Assembly: GCF_016900355.1 (NCBI RefSeq)
Contig: NZ_JACJKA010000004.1
Location: 1 to 64,000, forward strand
Reading direction: 5' to 3'
DNA from: Bacteroides mediterraneensis
GTDB taxonomy: Bacteria > Bacteroidota > Bacteroidia > Bacteroidales > Bacteroidaceae
DNA length: 64,000 nt
This document shows, piece by piece, positions 7,984-16,245 of this stretch. The stretch's first letter is position 1, and every line of letters begins with the position of its first letter. Position numbers and translations under genes: made by a program. The notes below the pieces were generated by a model. That model saw nothing but the letters and a program-made list of their open reading frames with translations. It searched no databases and was not told the DNA's origin.

Positions 7984-8994
7984 ATGAAAGTAATTGTAGA
8001 CAACAAGATACCTTATATAAAAGGTCTCATCGAAACACTGGCAGAGGACGTAGTATATCTCCCGGGAAAAGAATTCACTCCAGAGATAGTGAAAGACGCA
8101 GATGCATTACTCATCCGTACTCGTACGCTTTGCAACCGCCAGCTGCTGGAAGGCAGCAAAGTGCGCTTTATCGGTACAGCTACCATCGGCTATGACCACA
8201 TTGACACAGACTATTGCCAGAAAGCCGGTATTACGTGGAGTAACTGCCCTGGATGCAATGCCGGAGCCGTAGAGCAATATATACATGCGGCTCTGTTGTT
8301 GCTGCAACAAGAAAAAGGAATATCACTCAAAGAATCTTGCCTGGGAATTATTGGTGTAGGACACGTGGGCGAACGTATCCATCAAATGGCAGAACGCATC
8401 GGCATAAAAGTACTGTTGAACGATCCTCCACGGGCCGATGCAGGCGAACAAGGATTCACTTCACTGGACACACTGGCTGAGCAATGCGACATCCTAACCT
8501 TCCACACCCCATTGATTCGGGAAGGAAAATACCAGACCTTTCACCTGGCCGACCGGACTTTTTTCCAAAAGCTGCAACGGAAACCTTATCTCCTCAACAC
8601 CTCCCGTGGAGAAGTGGTAGAAACAGAAACCCTATTAGAAGCCCTCGACACGAGCACTGTGGCAGGAGCCGTGATTGACGTATGGGAAAATGAACCACAC
8701 ATCAACCAAGAGTTGCTCAATAAAGTGTTCATCGGTACACCCCACATTGCCGGCTATTCTGCCGACGGAAAAGCCAATGCCACTCGAATGGTACTGGAAT
8801 CCTTCTGCCGTTTTTTCCATAAACCGATGAACTTCCATCTCACCCTACCGGAGATTTCCCGCCCCACTCTTTCCGGAGAGGAGGATTTCCAGTATCTCCA
8901 ACAATACAATCCCCACATTGACTGTGAGAACTTACGAGCCCATCCGGAACGGTTCGAACAACTCCGCGGAGACTATCCCCTGCGAAGAGAATAA
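7984..8994 (+). CDS. pdxB: Erythronate-4-phosphate dehydrogenase
   Basis: NAD-dependent D-isomer 2-hydroxyacid dehydrogenase of 336 residues that oxidises 4-phosphoerythronate in the DXP-dependent route to pyridoxal 5'-phosphate. Landmarks are the PdxB-type segment GCNAGAVEQYI, the nucleotide-binding GIIGVGHVGERI, and the substrate/catalytic region LLNTSRGEVVETETL followed by GAVIDVWENEP and a C-terminal HIAGYSADGKAN with the catalytic His. An in-frame start at 7957 overlaps the promoter box, so the ATG at 7984 is used. The C-terminal domain is short compared with enterobacterial PdxB, as usual in Bacteroidetes. It stands alone, with acpP downstream under its own promoter. Confidence 0.9.
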   Translation: MKVIVDNKIPYIKGLIETLAEDVVYLPGKEFTPEIVKDADALLIRTRTLCNRQLLEGSKVRFIGTATIGYDHIDTDYCQKAGITWSNCPGCNAGAVEQYIHAALLLLQQEKGISLKESCLGIIGVGHVGERIHQMAERIGIKVLLNDPPRADAGEQGFTSLDTLAEQCDILTFHTPLIREGKYQTFHLADRTFFQKLQRKPYLLNTSRGEVVETETLLEALDTSTVAGAVIDVWENEPHINQELLNKVFIGTPHIAGYSADGKANATRMVLESFCRFFHKPMNFHLTLPEISRPTLSGEEDFQYLQQYNPHIDCENLRAHPERFEQLRGDYPLRRE

Positions 8995-9069
8995 GGCACA
9001 AAAATACATGTTTTCGTGCACAGAATGTATAAAAATGTGCAAAGGAGATGCATTTATTTGTTAGAATAC

Positions 9070-9100
9070 TTGCTTAAAAGCAGAAATATTTATTCCTTTG
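9070..9100 (+). promoter_or_regulatory. Probable acpP-fabF-rnc promoter
   Basis: TTCCTTTG at 9093-9100 differs from TAnnTTTG at one base, and TTG at 9070-9072 lies 20 bases upstream. A 51-base leader separates it from acpP. Confidence 0.5.
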
Positions 9101-9151
9101 CAACGAAAAATCAATAAATTACATTATTTATAAACTTAAAAAATTAGAATT

Positions 9152-9388
9152 ATGTCTGAAATCGCATCAAAAGTACAGAAAATTATCGTAGATAAATTGG
9201 GCGTAGAAGAATCAGAAGTTGTTCCAACTGCGAGCTTCACTAACGATCTGGGTGCTGACTCTTTGGATACAGTAGAATTGATTATGGAATTCGAAAAAGA
9301 ATTCGGAATCTCTATTCCTGACGATCAGGCAGAAAAAATCCAGACTGTAGGCGACGCTATCTCTTACATCGAAGCTAACGCAAAATAA
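9152..9388 (+). CDS. acpP: Acyl carrier protein
   Basis: Small acidic protein of 78 residues that carries growing fatty acyl chains on a 4'-phosphopantetheine arm. The attachment site is Ser37 in [10 protein letters not shown], and the four-helix pattern and length are normal for the family. The gene sits 15 bases upstream of fabF, the standard fatty-acid gene pair, and ahead of rnc. The ATG is the only sensible start. The product also supplies acyl groups to the lipid A acyltransferases. Confidence 0.97.
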   Translation: MSEIASKVQKIIVDKLGVEESEVVPTASFTNDLGADSLDTVELIMEFEKEFGISIPDDQAEKIQTVGDAISYIEANAK

Positions 9389-9403
9389 TTTAATTCTACT
9401 TTT

Positions 9404-10669
9404 ATGGAATTAAAAAGAGTAGTAGTAACAGGTCTTGGTGCGTTGACTCCTGTAGGTAATACGGTTCCAGAATTCTGGAACAATATCCTGAACGGCGTCA
9501 GCGGAGCAGGACCTATTACTCATTTTGATGCGTCGAAGTTCAAGACTCAATTCGCCTGCGAAGTGAAGAACTTCAACCCGGCTGACCATATTGACCGTAA
9601 AGAAGCCCGTAAAATGGACCTCTATACCCAATATGCCATAGTAGCTGCTAAAGAAGCTGTTACTGATGCGGGAATCGACGTAGAAAAAGAAGATTTGGAC
9701 AAAGTCGGAGTAATTCTCGGCGTCGGAATCGGAGGTATTCATACTTTCGAAGAAGAAGTGGCTGGGTATGAAAAGACTAAAGATACAATCGGACCGAAAT
9801 TCAATCCGTTCTTCATCCCGAAGATGATTGCAGACATCGCTGCCGGACAGATTTCCATTATGTATGGCTTCCATGGCCCTAACTTCACCACTACTTCTGC
9901 ATGTGCTTCTTCTTCAAACGCTATAGCTGACGCATTCAACTATATCCGTCTGGGAAAAGCCAACATCATTGTAACGGGTGGAGCAGAAGCTGCCATCTTC
10001 CCTGCGGGAGTGGGTGGTTTCAATTCCATGCATGCCCTGTCTACTCGTAACGATGATCCAACTCATGCTTCACGTCCGTTCAGCGCAAGCCGTGACGGTT
10101 TTGTAATGGGTGAAGGTGCTGGATGTCTGATTTTGGAAGAGCTGGAACACGCAAAAGCCCGTGGCGCAAAGATTTATGCCGAGGTCGCTGGTACTGGTGC
10201 TTCTGCCGACGCTTATCATCTGACAGCTTCTCATCCTGAAGGTCTGGGTGCGAAACTGGTTATGAAAAACGCCTTGGAAGATGCCGGAATGAAACCGGAA
10301 GATATCGACTATATCAACGTACACGGAACTTCTACGCCGGTAGGTGATATTTCAGAAGTAAAAGCTATCAAAGACCTGTTCGGCGAACATGCTTATAAAC
10401 TGAACATCAGTTCTACTAAATCTATGACAGGTCACCTTTTGGGAGCAACAGGTGGCGTAGAAGCTATTGCATGTGTACTGTCTGTGAAAAATGACATTGT
10501 CCCTCCGACAATCAACCACGAAGAAGGCGATAACGATGAAAACATCGATTATAACCTGAACTTCACTTTCAACAAGGCACAGCAGCGTACTGTACGTGCC
10601 GCATTGAGCAACACCTTCGGATTTGGCGGACACAATGCGTGTGTAATCGTTAAAAAATACACTGAATAA
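9404..10669 (+). CDS. fabF: Beta-ketoacyl-ACP synthase II
   Basis: Condensing enzyme of fatty acid elongation, 421 residues, which extends acyl-ACP with malonyl-ACP in the cytosol. The catalytic Cys167 is in TTTSACASSSNA, and the two His of the Cys-His-His triad are in INVHGTSTPVGD and STKSMTGHLLGA. The C-terminal NTFGFGGHNA loop is intact. It lies 15 bases after acpP and directly before rnc, whose likely start is 3 bases past the fabF stop. Length and motifs are typical, with no sign of damage. Confidence 0.97.
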   Translation: MELKRVVVTGLGALTPVGNTVPEFWNNILNGVSGAGPITHFDASKFKTQFACEVKNFNPADHIDRKEARKMDLYTQYAIVAAKEAVTDAGIDVEKEDLDKVGVILGVGIGGIHTFEEEVAGYEKTKDTIGPKFNPFFIPKMIADIAAGQISIMYGFHGPNFTTTSACASSSNAIADAFNYIRLGKANIIVTGGAEAAIFPAGVGGFNSMHALSTRNDDPTHASRPFSASRDGFVMGEGAGCLILEELEHAKARGAKIYAEVAGTGASADAYHLTASHPEGLGAKLVMKNALEDAGMKPEDIDYINVHGTSTPVGDISEVKAIKDLFGEHAYKLNISSTKSMTGHLLGATGGVEAIACVLSVKNDIVPPTINHEEGDNDENIDYNLNFTFNKAQQRTVRAALSNTFGFGGHNACVIVKKYTE

Positions 10670-10672
10670 ACT

Positions 10673-11695
10673 GTGTTTAGCAATATACTAGATAAGATAA
10701 GACTCCTTTTTCGTAAGGATAAGGAGTCTTATCTTTGTTTTTATAAGATGCTGGGATTCTATCCGCGGAACATTGAAATCTACCAGCAGGCTCTCTTGCA
10801 CAAATCCTCTTCCGTAAAGGCCAAAGGACGACTGCTCAACAATGAAAGACTGGAGTTCTTGGGAGATGCCATCCTGGATGCAGTGGTAGCCGATATCGTG
10901 TACAAACGGTTCGAAGGAAAGCGAGAAGGATTCCTGACCAATACGCGCTCTAAAATCGTACAAAGAGAAACACTGAACCGGATTGCAGTACAAATCGGAC
11001 TGGACAAGCTGATTAAATACACTACCCGACAATCATCACACAACAGCTATATGTGCGGCAATGCCTTTGAAGCACTCGTAGGAGCCATCTACCTGGACAG
11101 GGGATATGTCACCTGCAAGTTCTTCATGGAAGAACGCATTATCAAGCCTTATCTTAACTTGGACAAGCTGTCACGTAAGGAAGTCAACTTCAAATCGAAA
11201 TTGATTGAATGGGGGCAGAAAAACCGGTTTCTCATCGAGTTCAGTCTTTTGGAACAAACAGTTGATGAAGACCTGAATCCGGTATTCGAGACACAGGTCA
11301 TGGTAGAACAGGTTCCCGCAGGACAAGGAAAGGGATATTCCAAAAAGGAATCACAACAGGAAGCAGCCCATGAAACCTTGAACAAAATCAAGAACGATCC
11401 GCAGTTTATTGATACAATCTTTGCCGAAAAAGCAGCTCGTGAAAAGGCAACTGAAGAAGTCCAAAGTGCTTCTCCTGAAATGACACAGGAAACCAGTCAG
11501 AGTGATAATCTACCCTCTGCTGAAGAAACAGCCGAAGAGGTGAAAGTCGCTTCCTTGGAAGTCACCGAAGAAGCGACAGCCACAGAAGAGAAGTACGACG
11601 ATGTGGAACGGATTATTGCAGAAGCAGAAGAAGCCGCTTTCCAGCTTACAGAAGAACCTGAAAAAGACACACAGGAAACACCTGCCACTACATAA
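10673..11695 (+). CDS. rnc: Ribonuclease III with long acidic C-terminal tail
   Basis: Double-strand-specific endoribonuclease that matures rRNA and processes structured mRNAs. The signature NNERLEFLGDAILDA (57-70) holds metal-binding acidic residues, and NAFEALVGAIYLDRG carries the second catalytic Asp/Glu set. A dsRNA-binding domain follows at about 170-245 (GKGYSKKESQQEAA). At 340 residues it is about 110 longer than the common form; the extra is an acidic Glu/Thr/Ala-rich tail. The start used is GTG at 10673, three bases after fabF. An internal ATG at 10748 (MLGFYPRN) is an alternative, but it would lose a positively charged N-terminal segment (LLFRKDKE) that I recall in related proteins. 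A strong hairpin lies inside the first codons. Confidence 0.92.
   Translation: MFSNILDKIRLLFRKDKESYLCFYKMLGFYPRNIEIYQQALLHKSSSVKAKGRLLNNERLEFLGDAILDAVVADIVYKRFEGKREGFLTNTRSKIVQRETLNRIAVQIGLDKLIKYTTRQSSHNSYMCGNAFEALVGAIYLDRGYVTCKFFMEERIIKPYLNLDKLSRKEVNFKSKLIEWGQKNRFLIEFSLLEQTVDEDLNPVFETQVMVEQVPAGQGKGYSKKESQQEAAHETLNKIKNDPQFIDTIFAEKAAREKATEEVQSASPEMTQETSQSDNLPSAEETAEEVKVASLEVTEEATATEEKYDDVERIIAEAEEAAFQLTEEPEKDTQETPATT
10694..10735 (+). promoter_or_regulatory. Perfect 15-bp hairpin in the start of rnc
   Basis: AAGATAAGACTCCTT (10694-10708) is the exact inverse of 10721-10735, with a 12-base loop, followed by TGTTTTTA. It spans codons 8-21 of rnc if translation begins at the GTG. It could be a self-cleavage site for RNase III, an attenuator between fabF and rnc, or both. 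Confidence 0.6.
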
Positions 11696-11745
11696 GCGTT
11701 ACATAGCGCTACAAGTGGCAGCAAATGCCTGATTACCTAAACAGT

Positions 11746-11786
11746 AAATCCTCAACTACCCCGAAGTAATAGTTGAGGATTTTTTG
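11746..11786 (+). terminator. Rho-independent terminator after rnc
   Basis: ATCCTCAACTA (11748-11758) pairs with TAGTTGAGGAT (11770-11780), extended by two A-T pairs, and is followed by a T-run. It ends the acpP-fabF-rnc unit and may also serve the convergent DUF3108 operon. Confidence 0.85.
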
Positions 11787-11831
11787 TATATTCAGTCTTA
11801 AAAGACTCTTTCTTCCCGACAGGCTCCTGCC

Positions 11832-12647
11832 TTATTTTTCCTTGACCACAGAAGTCAACGGATGCCGATTTCCCTTGATATCGGTCAGGAAGGCTTTCGC
11901 CGAACCAAAATTCAAATACATATCCAAACGTACCGGCAAATGATTACGATCGTCCGTCACGTAGAAGGTAATGACTTCCTTTTCCTTCTTTTCTTCGCCC
12001 ACATATTCTACCAACGAGAATACCAGACAGCGGTAAGTTACTCCATTCTCTGCCTTATAATTCTCCTTGCGACGGTAAATCAAAGTCTGCTTTTCCACCT
12101 CTCTTCCGGTTGCCATGGAAAAAAGAATCTTTTGACCAGGCTTATAGTCGGTAGGATCATACGAACGTGCCTGCAAAAGGATACTCAACATATCGTAAAC
12201 ACAAACTGGCATCACGTCGTGACGTTTATCCGTATGCCCCCGCAATGTTCGTTGCTGGTCGACGATACATTTTCCGTTCTGATAACTGAACTTTACCTCG
12301 TCCACCGTATAGCGTTTCCCTTCTTCCGCTCCTTTTCTGAAATACAGCGGGACCAAATCTTTCGACGTAATGCAAGTCAGCGTATCACGCATCTTGAAGA
12401 AGAAATCAATCTTCTTGTTAGTGTATGACTGCAAATCTGTCTTTAGACACGGGATACCCTTGTATTTCATCTCATTGACCGTCATCTTTGCCCATCCGGC
12501 ATTGATCCAGACAAACTTCCAGTTAAACTTCAGCTCATAAGAGAGCGTCTCCCCTGGCTTGATTGCATCATTTACAGCACCACATTGTGCATTGGCTGCC
12601 ATTCCTCCCACCAGGAGGAAAAGGCAAAGAATCAGTTTCTTAATCAT
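11832..12647 (-). CDS. DUF3108 secreted protein
   Basis: A 271-residue exported protein with a signal peptide (about residues 1-20, ending ANAQ) and a beta-rich body matching the DUF3108 family. YELKFNWKFVWINAGWAKMTV near the start and NFGSAKAFLTDIKG near the end are the recognisable parts. The family is thought to adopt a lipid-binding-like barrel in the periplasm, but no reaction is established. The start overlaps the stop of the upstream lipoprotein gene by 4 bases, a sign of coupled translation, and a GH3-family synthetase leads the operon. A role in handling a lipid or amide product of that operon is inference. Confidence 0.82.
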   Translation of the reverse strand: MIKKLILCLFLLVGGMAANAQCGAVNDAIKPGETLSYELKFNWKFVWINAGWAKMTVNEMKYKGIPCLKTDLQSYTNKKIDFFFKMRDTLTCITSKDLVPLYFRKGAEEGKRYTVDEVKFSYQNGKCIVDQQRTLRGHTDKRHDVMPVCVYDMLSILLQARSYDPTDYKPGQKILFSMATGREVEKQTLIYRRKENYKAENGVTYRCLVFSLVEYVGEEKKEKEVITFYVTDDRNHLPVRLDMYLNFGSAKAFLTDIKGNRHPLTSVVKEK

Positions 12648-14569
12648 GTTTTTCCTAGTTTACGCGCCCGCTCTTTGTTGCGGTCCTTGATTTTTTTCGC
12701 CTCATCGGGCTTTTGTTTCTTTATCTCGTCCAACTTCTGTTTGTCGAGTGGTACAGCATGCACATCCCACGTTTCTTCAAACTCAAAGTTAGCTTTCATT
12801 TCCCACACTTTCGGAAAGTAGAACACTTCTTCCGGTTGCCGTTTTTCTTCGTAATTGCCGGTATCCCACACCCCGTTATTATTGTCGTCGTTGAACAAAC
12901 GAATATAATACTTCGTACTGGGCTGAAGGAAATAAAAGTCACACGTATTCTTATCTGTCACCGGCTGCTGGCGAACCACCCCGTCACTACTATTCAGCAA
13001 CTGCACGATGGCATGAGGTCCAGCACCGACAATATTCAGATACAATGTGCCATACTCCTCCAATGTTTTCACCTTTAATTCCTTTTCTACTTTATCTGTA
13101 TAAAGCCCGTAAATGCCTTTAATGCCCAACGAATCTATTTTAAGTTGGTATTCTTGTCCAGGCTGCCAATCTGCTAAAATCTGATACTGACGAGGAACTA
13201 TTGAATCTTTCATCAGAATAAATGGAATGGTATTCCACAAAGAATCCACCTTAACAGCCATATGAATGGCAGCCGTATCAATATGTTCTACAGGTTCATC
13301 AAACTTCAAGACAATATTCCGGTTCAAATCCAGACTGGAAGGAGCATCCACCGACATCGCAAAAAACTTAGGCTCTACCTTCAACGTATCTCCTTTTTTA
13401 GCTCGTTTTTTCCGTTCCTTCTCTTCTTTCTTCATCGCCTCTTCGGCCAAAGCCATACGCCGTTTCTTGTCAATCTTGTTCACCATACGCAACGTATCGG
13501 TTTTCGGAACCAACTGTCCCAAAGTATCCGTGGCCAAATAATCCATCTGGAAAGTCAATGTATCCCGTTCACACATCACCGTATCCTTAATCCAATAACG
13601 GATTGTATCGTTTCGAGGATTACTTTCAATGACAAACGCATTCTTCTCATCAAAATCCAGTCCCTTAATTGTAGGCAGCGTATCAGCCTTTGCACTAAAA
13701 TACAGCGAAAAACGATTCAGTTGTTCCCGCTCGCTTTTCACCAAATACTGCATCGAATTCTCTTCCTTAAATGAACGCAGGACCAAATTGTCGGGCAGGA
13801 ATCGTGTATAGTGTACCTCGTAAATCGTATCGTATGCCAGCGTATCGAGTTCGTTCCACACTGTATCCTGCCGCACTGCTTGACGCATATCAGGAATTAC
13901 CAGCGAATCCTGAAAAGCAATCGCTTCTGTTTTTGAGTCAAACAGATAATTCTGGTTTCCATCCATCAAGGCATAGATACGGTATTTCCCCGGAGCCACT
14001 CCCCGGATGGTAAAATGTCCGCGGCTGTCAGTACGCGAAATACGGTCGAACGGCAATTTTACGAACGCACTGTCCTCTAAGTTCTGATGAAGTCCCACCT
14101 GAATCCCTTTCACCGGCTCCAGATTTTCTGCGTTCAGTATTGTTCCTGAGACCTCCATCGTGTCAATATGTGCCCCCGTGGAAAACGCATAGGCAAAATT
14201 TCCTAAAGGATTATCTTCGTTGTTGTCAACAATAGCATCTCCAAAGTCCACGGTATAGGTAGTATTTTCCCGAAGCGTATCAAAAAATTCCACCAATACC
14301 CTATGTCCGCTCACTTTCACTTCAGGAGCCTCCTTTTGAGGGGGAGAAATAATCACTTTCTCCGACGGATTGTCCAACTTAATGTATTCGTCGAATTCAA
14401 TGGAGATTTTCTTTCGCTTGTTGTTCGTCGCATTGGGTTCCGGATTCGCACGCACAAACTTAGGTGGTGTTTCGTCATACGGCCCCCCATCGGGCATACC
14501 CGTACTCGCACAGGCATAGAACCCGATAATAACGAGCAAAAAAGCTACATATTTAGGAATAGGTCTCAT
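12644..14569 (-). CDS. Ig-like domain lipoprotein
   Basis: A 641-residue lipoprotein with lipobox Cys20 (GFYACASTG). It begins with a bacterial Ig-like (SbsA-type) domain, seen as DETPPKFVRANPEPNAT to FAYAFSTG (about 32-132). A carboxypeptidase-regulatory/SpaA-like fold with DSRGHFTIRGVAPGKYRIYA follows (about 140-215). A basic segment of alternating Lys/Arg/Glu at about 375-395 (AMKKEEKERKKRAKKGD) precedes further beta domains, and the C-terminus is again Lys-rich. No catalytic motif was recognised. It sits between the GH3 synthetase gene (17 bases upstream) and the DUF3108 gene (4-base overlap), a conserved-looking trio. Envelope scaffolding or surface display is possible; function is unknown. 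Confidence 0.78.
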   Translation of the reverse strand: MRPIPKYVAFLLVIIGFYACASTGMPDGGPYDETPPKFVRANPEPNATNNKRKKISIEFDEYIKLDNPSEKVIISPPQKEAPEVKVSGHRVLVEFFDTLRENTTYTVDFGDAIVDNNEDNPLGNFAYAFSTGAHIDTMEVSGTILNAENLEPVKGIQVGLHQNLEDSAFVKLPFDRISRTDSRGHFTIRGVAPGKYRIYALMDGNQNYLFDSKTEAIAFQDSLVIPDMRQAVRQDTVWNELDTLAYDTIYEVHYTRFLPDNLVLRSFKEENSMQYLVKSEREQLNRFSLYFSAKADTLPTIKGLDFDEKNAFVIESNPRNDTIRYWIKDTVMCERDTLTFQMDYLATDTLGQLVPKTDTLRMVNKIDKKRRMALAEEAMKKEEKERKKRAKKGDTLKVEPKFFAMSVDAPSSLDLNRNIVLKFDEPVEHIDTAAIHMAVKVDSLWNTIPFILMKDSIVPRQYQILADWQPGQEYQLKIDSLGIKGIYGLYTDKVEKELKVKTLEEYGTLYLNIVGAGPHAIVQLLNSSDGVVRQQPVTDKNTCDFYFLQPSTKYYIRLFNDDNNNGVWDTGNYEEKRQPEEVFYFPKVWEMKANFEFEETWDVHAVPLDKQKLDEIKKQKPDEAKKIKDRNKERARKLGKT

Positions 14570-14586
14570 CTGTAATTGTCTGTCGT

Positions 14587-16092
14587 CTAGTTATTCAGTT
14601 TCAACATTTCTTCAATATAATCACGACCGTTGCTCAGACGAGGTATTTTGTGCTGTCCGCCCAGCTTACCTTTCTGCTTCAACCAGTCGTGGAACAGTCC
14701 CTCACGGGCCACAATCACTTCCAACCGCTGCAAAGTAATGTCCTTATGCCGTTTGGCTTCATAGTCCGAATTAATCTCCTGTAAAGCAGTATCGAGCACC
14801 TGTGTGAACTTTTCCAGCGAATCGGGCATCACGCTGAACTCAATCAACCACTGGTGACGGCACTTGGCATTGGCATCCATAAACACTGGTGCCGCCGTAT
14901 ATTCCAACACCTGGGCCCCCGTTTCCTTGCAGGCACGCTCCAATCCTTTTTCGGCATTGTCCACCATCAGTTCCTCGCCAAAGGCATTAATAAAATGCTT
15001 TGTACGACCGGAAATAATGAACTTATAAGGATCTTTCTGTGTAAACTTCACCGTATCGCCAATAATATAACGCCACAAGCCGCACGAGGTAGTAATAACC
15101 ATCGCATAGTTGCGTCCGACTTCTACCCCCCACAAGGGTACGATAGTCGGATTCGGTTTATCAATATCTTCCAACGGAATAAATTCATAGAACACGTCGT
15201 AATCAATCATCAGCAGCATGGCCGGGTCGTGCAAATCACTTTGCAAACCAAAGAAACCTTCACTGGCATTATACGTCTCCATATAATGCATCTTATCAGA
15301 AGGAATCAATTCTTTATACTGCTCACGATAAGGCGTAAAGCATACTCCCCCATGAAAAAATACCTCCAGATTCGGCCACACCTCATTGAGATGCTTGGCT
15401 CCAGTCTTCTCCAGAATGCGATGTATCACAGCCAGCATCCACGAAGGCACACCCGAAAGATTCGTCACATTCTGATGAATAGTCGTTTCGGCAATACGTT
15501 CCACCTTCTCCTCGAACTCACTCAACAAGGCAATCTCTTTTTTCGGTACCCGAATCAGATTGACCAACGGATTGATATTTTGAATCAAAATAGCAGAGAG
15601 ATCCCCCACCAGACTGTCTTTCACATTGTAATTCGGACTATGGCTTCCACCTAAAATCAAGCCTTTCCCCGAGAAGAAACGGCTTTCCGGATTCTCCCGC
15701 AGATAAAGCGCCACTGCATCTGTACCTCCTCGGTAATGAATTCCTTTCAGGCCCTCCGGACTGACAGGAATGAATTTACTTTTGTCATTGGTAGTGCCAG
15801 AAGATTTGGCATACCAAATAACCTTCCCCGGCCACAACACATCCTTTTCCCCATGACGCATGCGGTCTACATACCCTTTTACATCTTCATATGTCTGTAT
15901 CGGCACATGTTGAAAATCGGTATAGTTCCGGATTTGGCTGAAATCATATTTTGTGCCCCATTCTGTAGAAGCTGCTTTCTGTATCAGTTTTCGGAATACA
16001 TGGTTCTGAATTTCTTCAGCCTTTGTCCCATATAGGTCAATTTCCCTTTGTCTGGGAGCAAATATCTTTCCTATTAACTTCGTTGAATTCAT
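14587..16092 (-). CDS. GH3 auxin-responsive-promoter-family acyl-amido synthetase
   Basis: A 501-residue ANL-superfamily enzyme of the GH3 type, which in plants adenylates a carboxylic acid and joins it to an amino acid. The phosphate-binding loop is YAKSSGTTNDKSKFIPVS (about residues 100-117). The adenylate-binding region YNASEGFFGLQ and the hinge-proximal GLWRYIIGDTVKF follow the GH3 pattern. Bacterial members are widespread in Bacteroidetes; their substrates are largely unknown. It is first in an operon with an Ig-like lipoprotein and a DUF3108 protein and has its own promoter. Being linked to two exported proteins suggests an envelope or lipid product, but that is inference. No signal peptide, so it acts in the cytosol. 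Confidence 0.85.
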   Translation of the reverse strand: MNSTKLIGKIFAPRQREIDLYGTKAEEIQNHVFRKLIQKAASTEWGTKYDFSQIRNYTDFQHVPIQTYEDVKGYVDRMRHGEKDVLWPGKVIWYAKSSGTTNDKSKFIPVSPEGLKGIHYRGGTDAVALYLRENPESRFFSGKGLILGGSHSPNYNVKDSLVGDLSAILIQNINPLVNLIRVPKKEIALLSEFEEKVERIAETTIHQNVTNLSGVPSWMLAVIHRILEKTGAKHLNEVWPNLEVFFHGGVCFTPYREQYKELIPSDKMHYMETYNASEGFFGLQSDLHDPAMLLMIDYDVFYEFIPLEDIDKPNPTIVPLWGVEVGRNYAMVITTSCGLWRYIIGDTVKFTQKDPYKFIISGRTKHFINAFGEELMVDNAEKGLERACKETGAQVLEYTAAPVFMDANAKCRHQWLIEFSVMPDSLEKFTQVLDTALQEINSDYEAKRHKDITLQRLEVIVAREGLFHDWLKQKGKLGGQHKIPRLSNGRDYIEEMLKLNN

Positions 16093-16129
16093 TCGTTTTT
16101 AAATTTCAAATCCTTATATGTGAGATATG

Positions 16130-16158
16130 CAAAGGTAGATTTTTTCTGCCTAAATCAA
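16130..16158 (-). promoter_or_regulatory. Promoter of the GH3-lipoprotein-DUF3108 operon
   Basis: On the minus strand TACCTTTG lies at 16137-16130 with TTG at 16158-16156, 18 bases apart. The leader to the ATG at 16092 is about 30 bases. Confidence 0.65.
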
Positions 16159-16210
16159 CAGGCAGGAACATTATTTTTTCCACCTCTACGACAAATATAC
16201 AGTTTTTTCT

Positions 16211-16218
16211 TACCTTTA
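16211..16218 (+). promoter_or_regulatory. Possible phosphofructokinase promoter
   Basis: TACCTTTA is one base off the -7 consensus and lies 27 bases before the ATG at 16246. No clear -33 element is seen. Confidence 0.4.
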
Positions 16219-16245
16219 CCACACAATCTATTAATACAACAAAAC

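Noticed and set aside
8996-9045. Hairpin after pdxB
   Set aside because: Only GCAC/GTGC and ATACAT/ATGTAT segments pair, with mismatched A-tracts between; too weak to call a terminator.
14854-15654. Plus-strand open frame of 266 codons
   Set aside because: Antisense to the GH3 synthetase gene, no family or promoter of its own.
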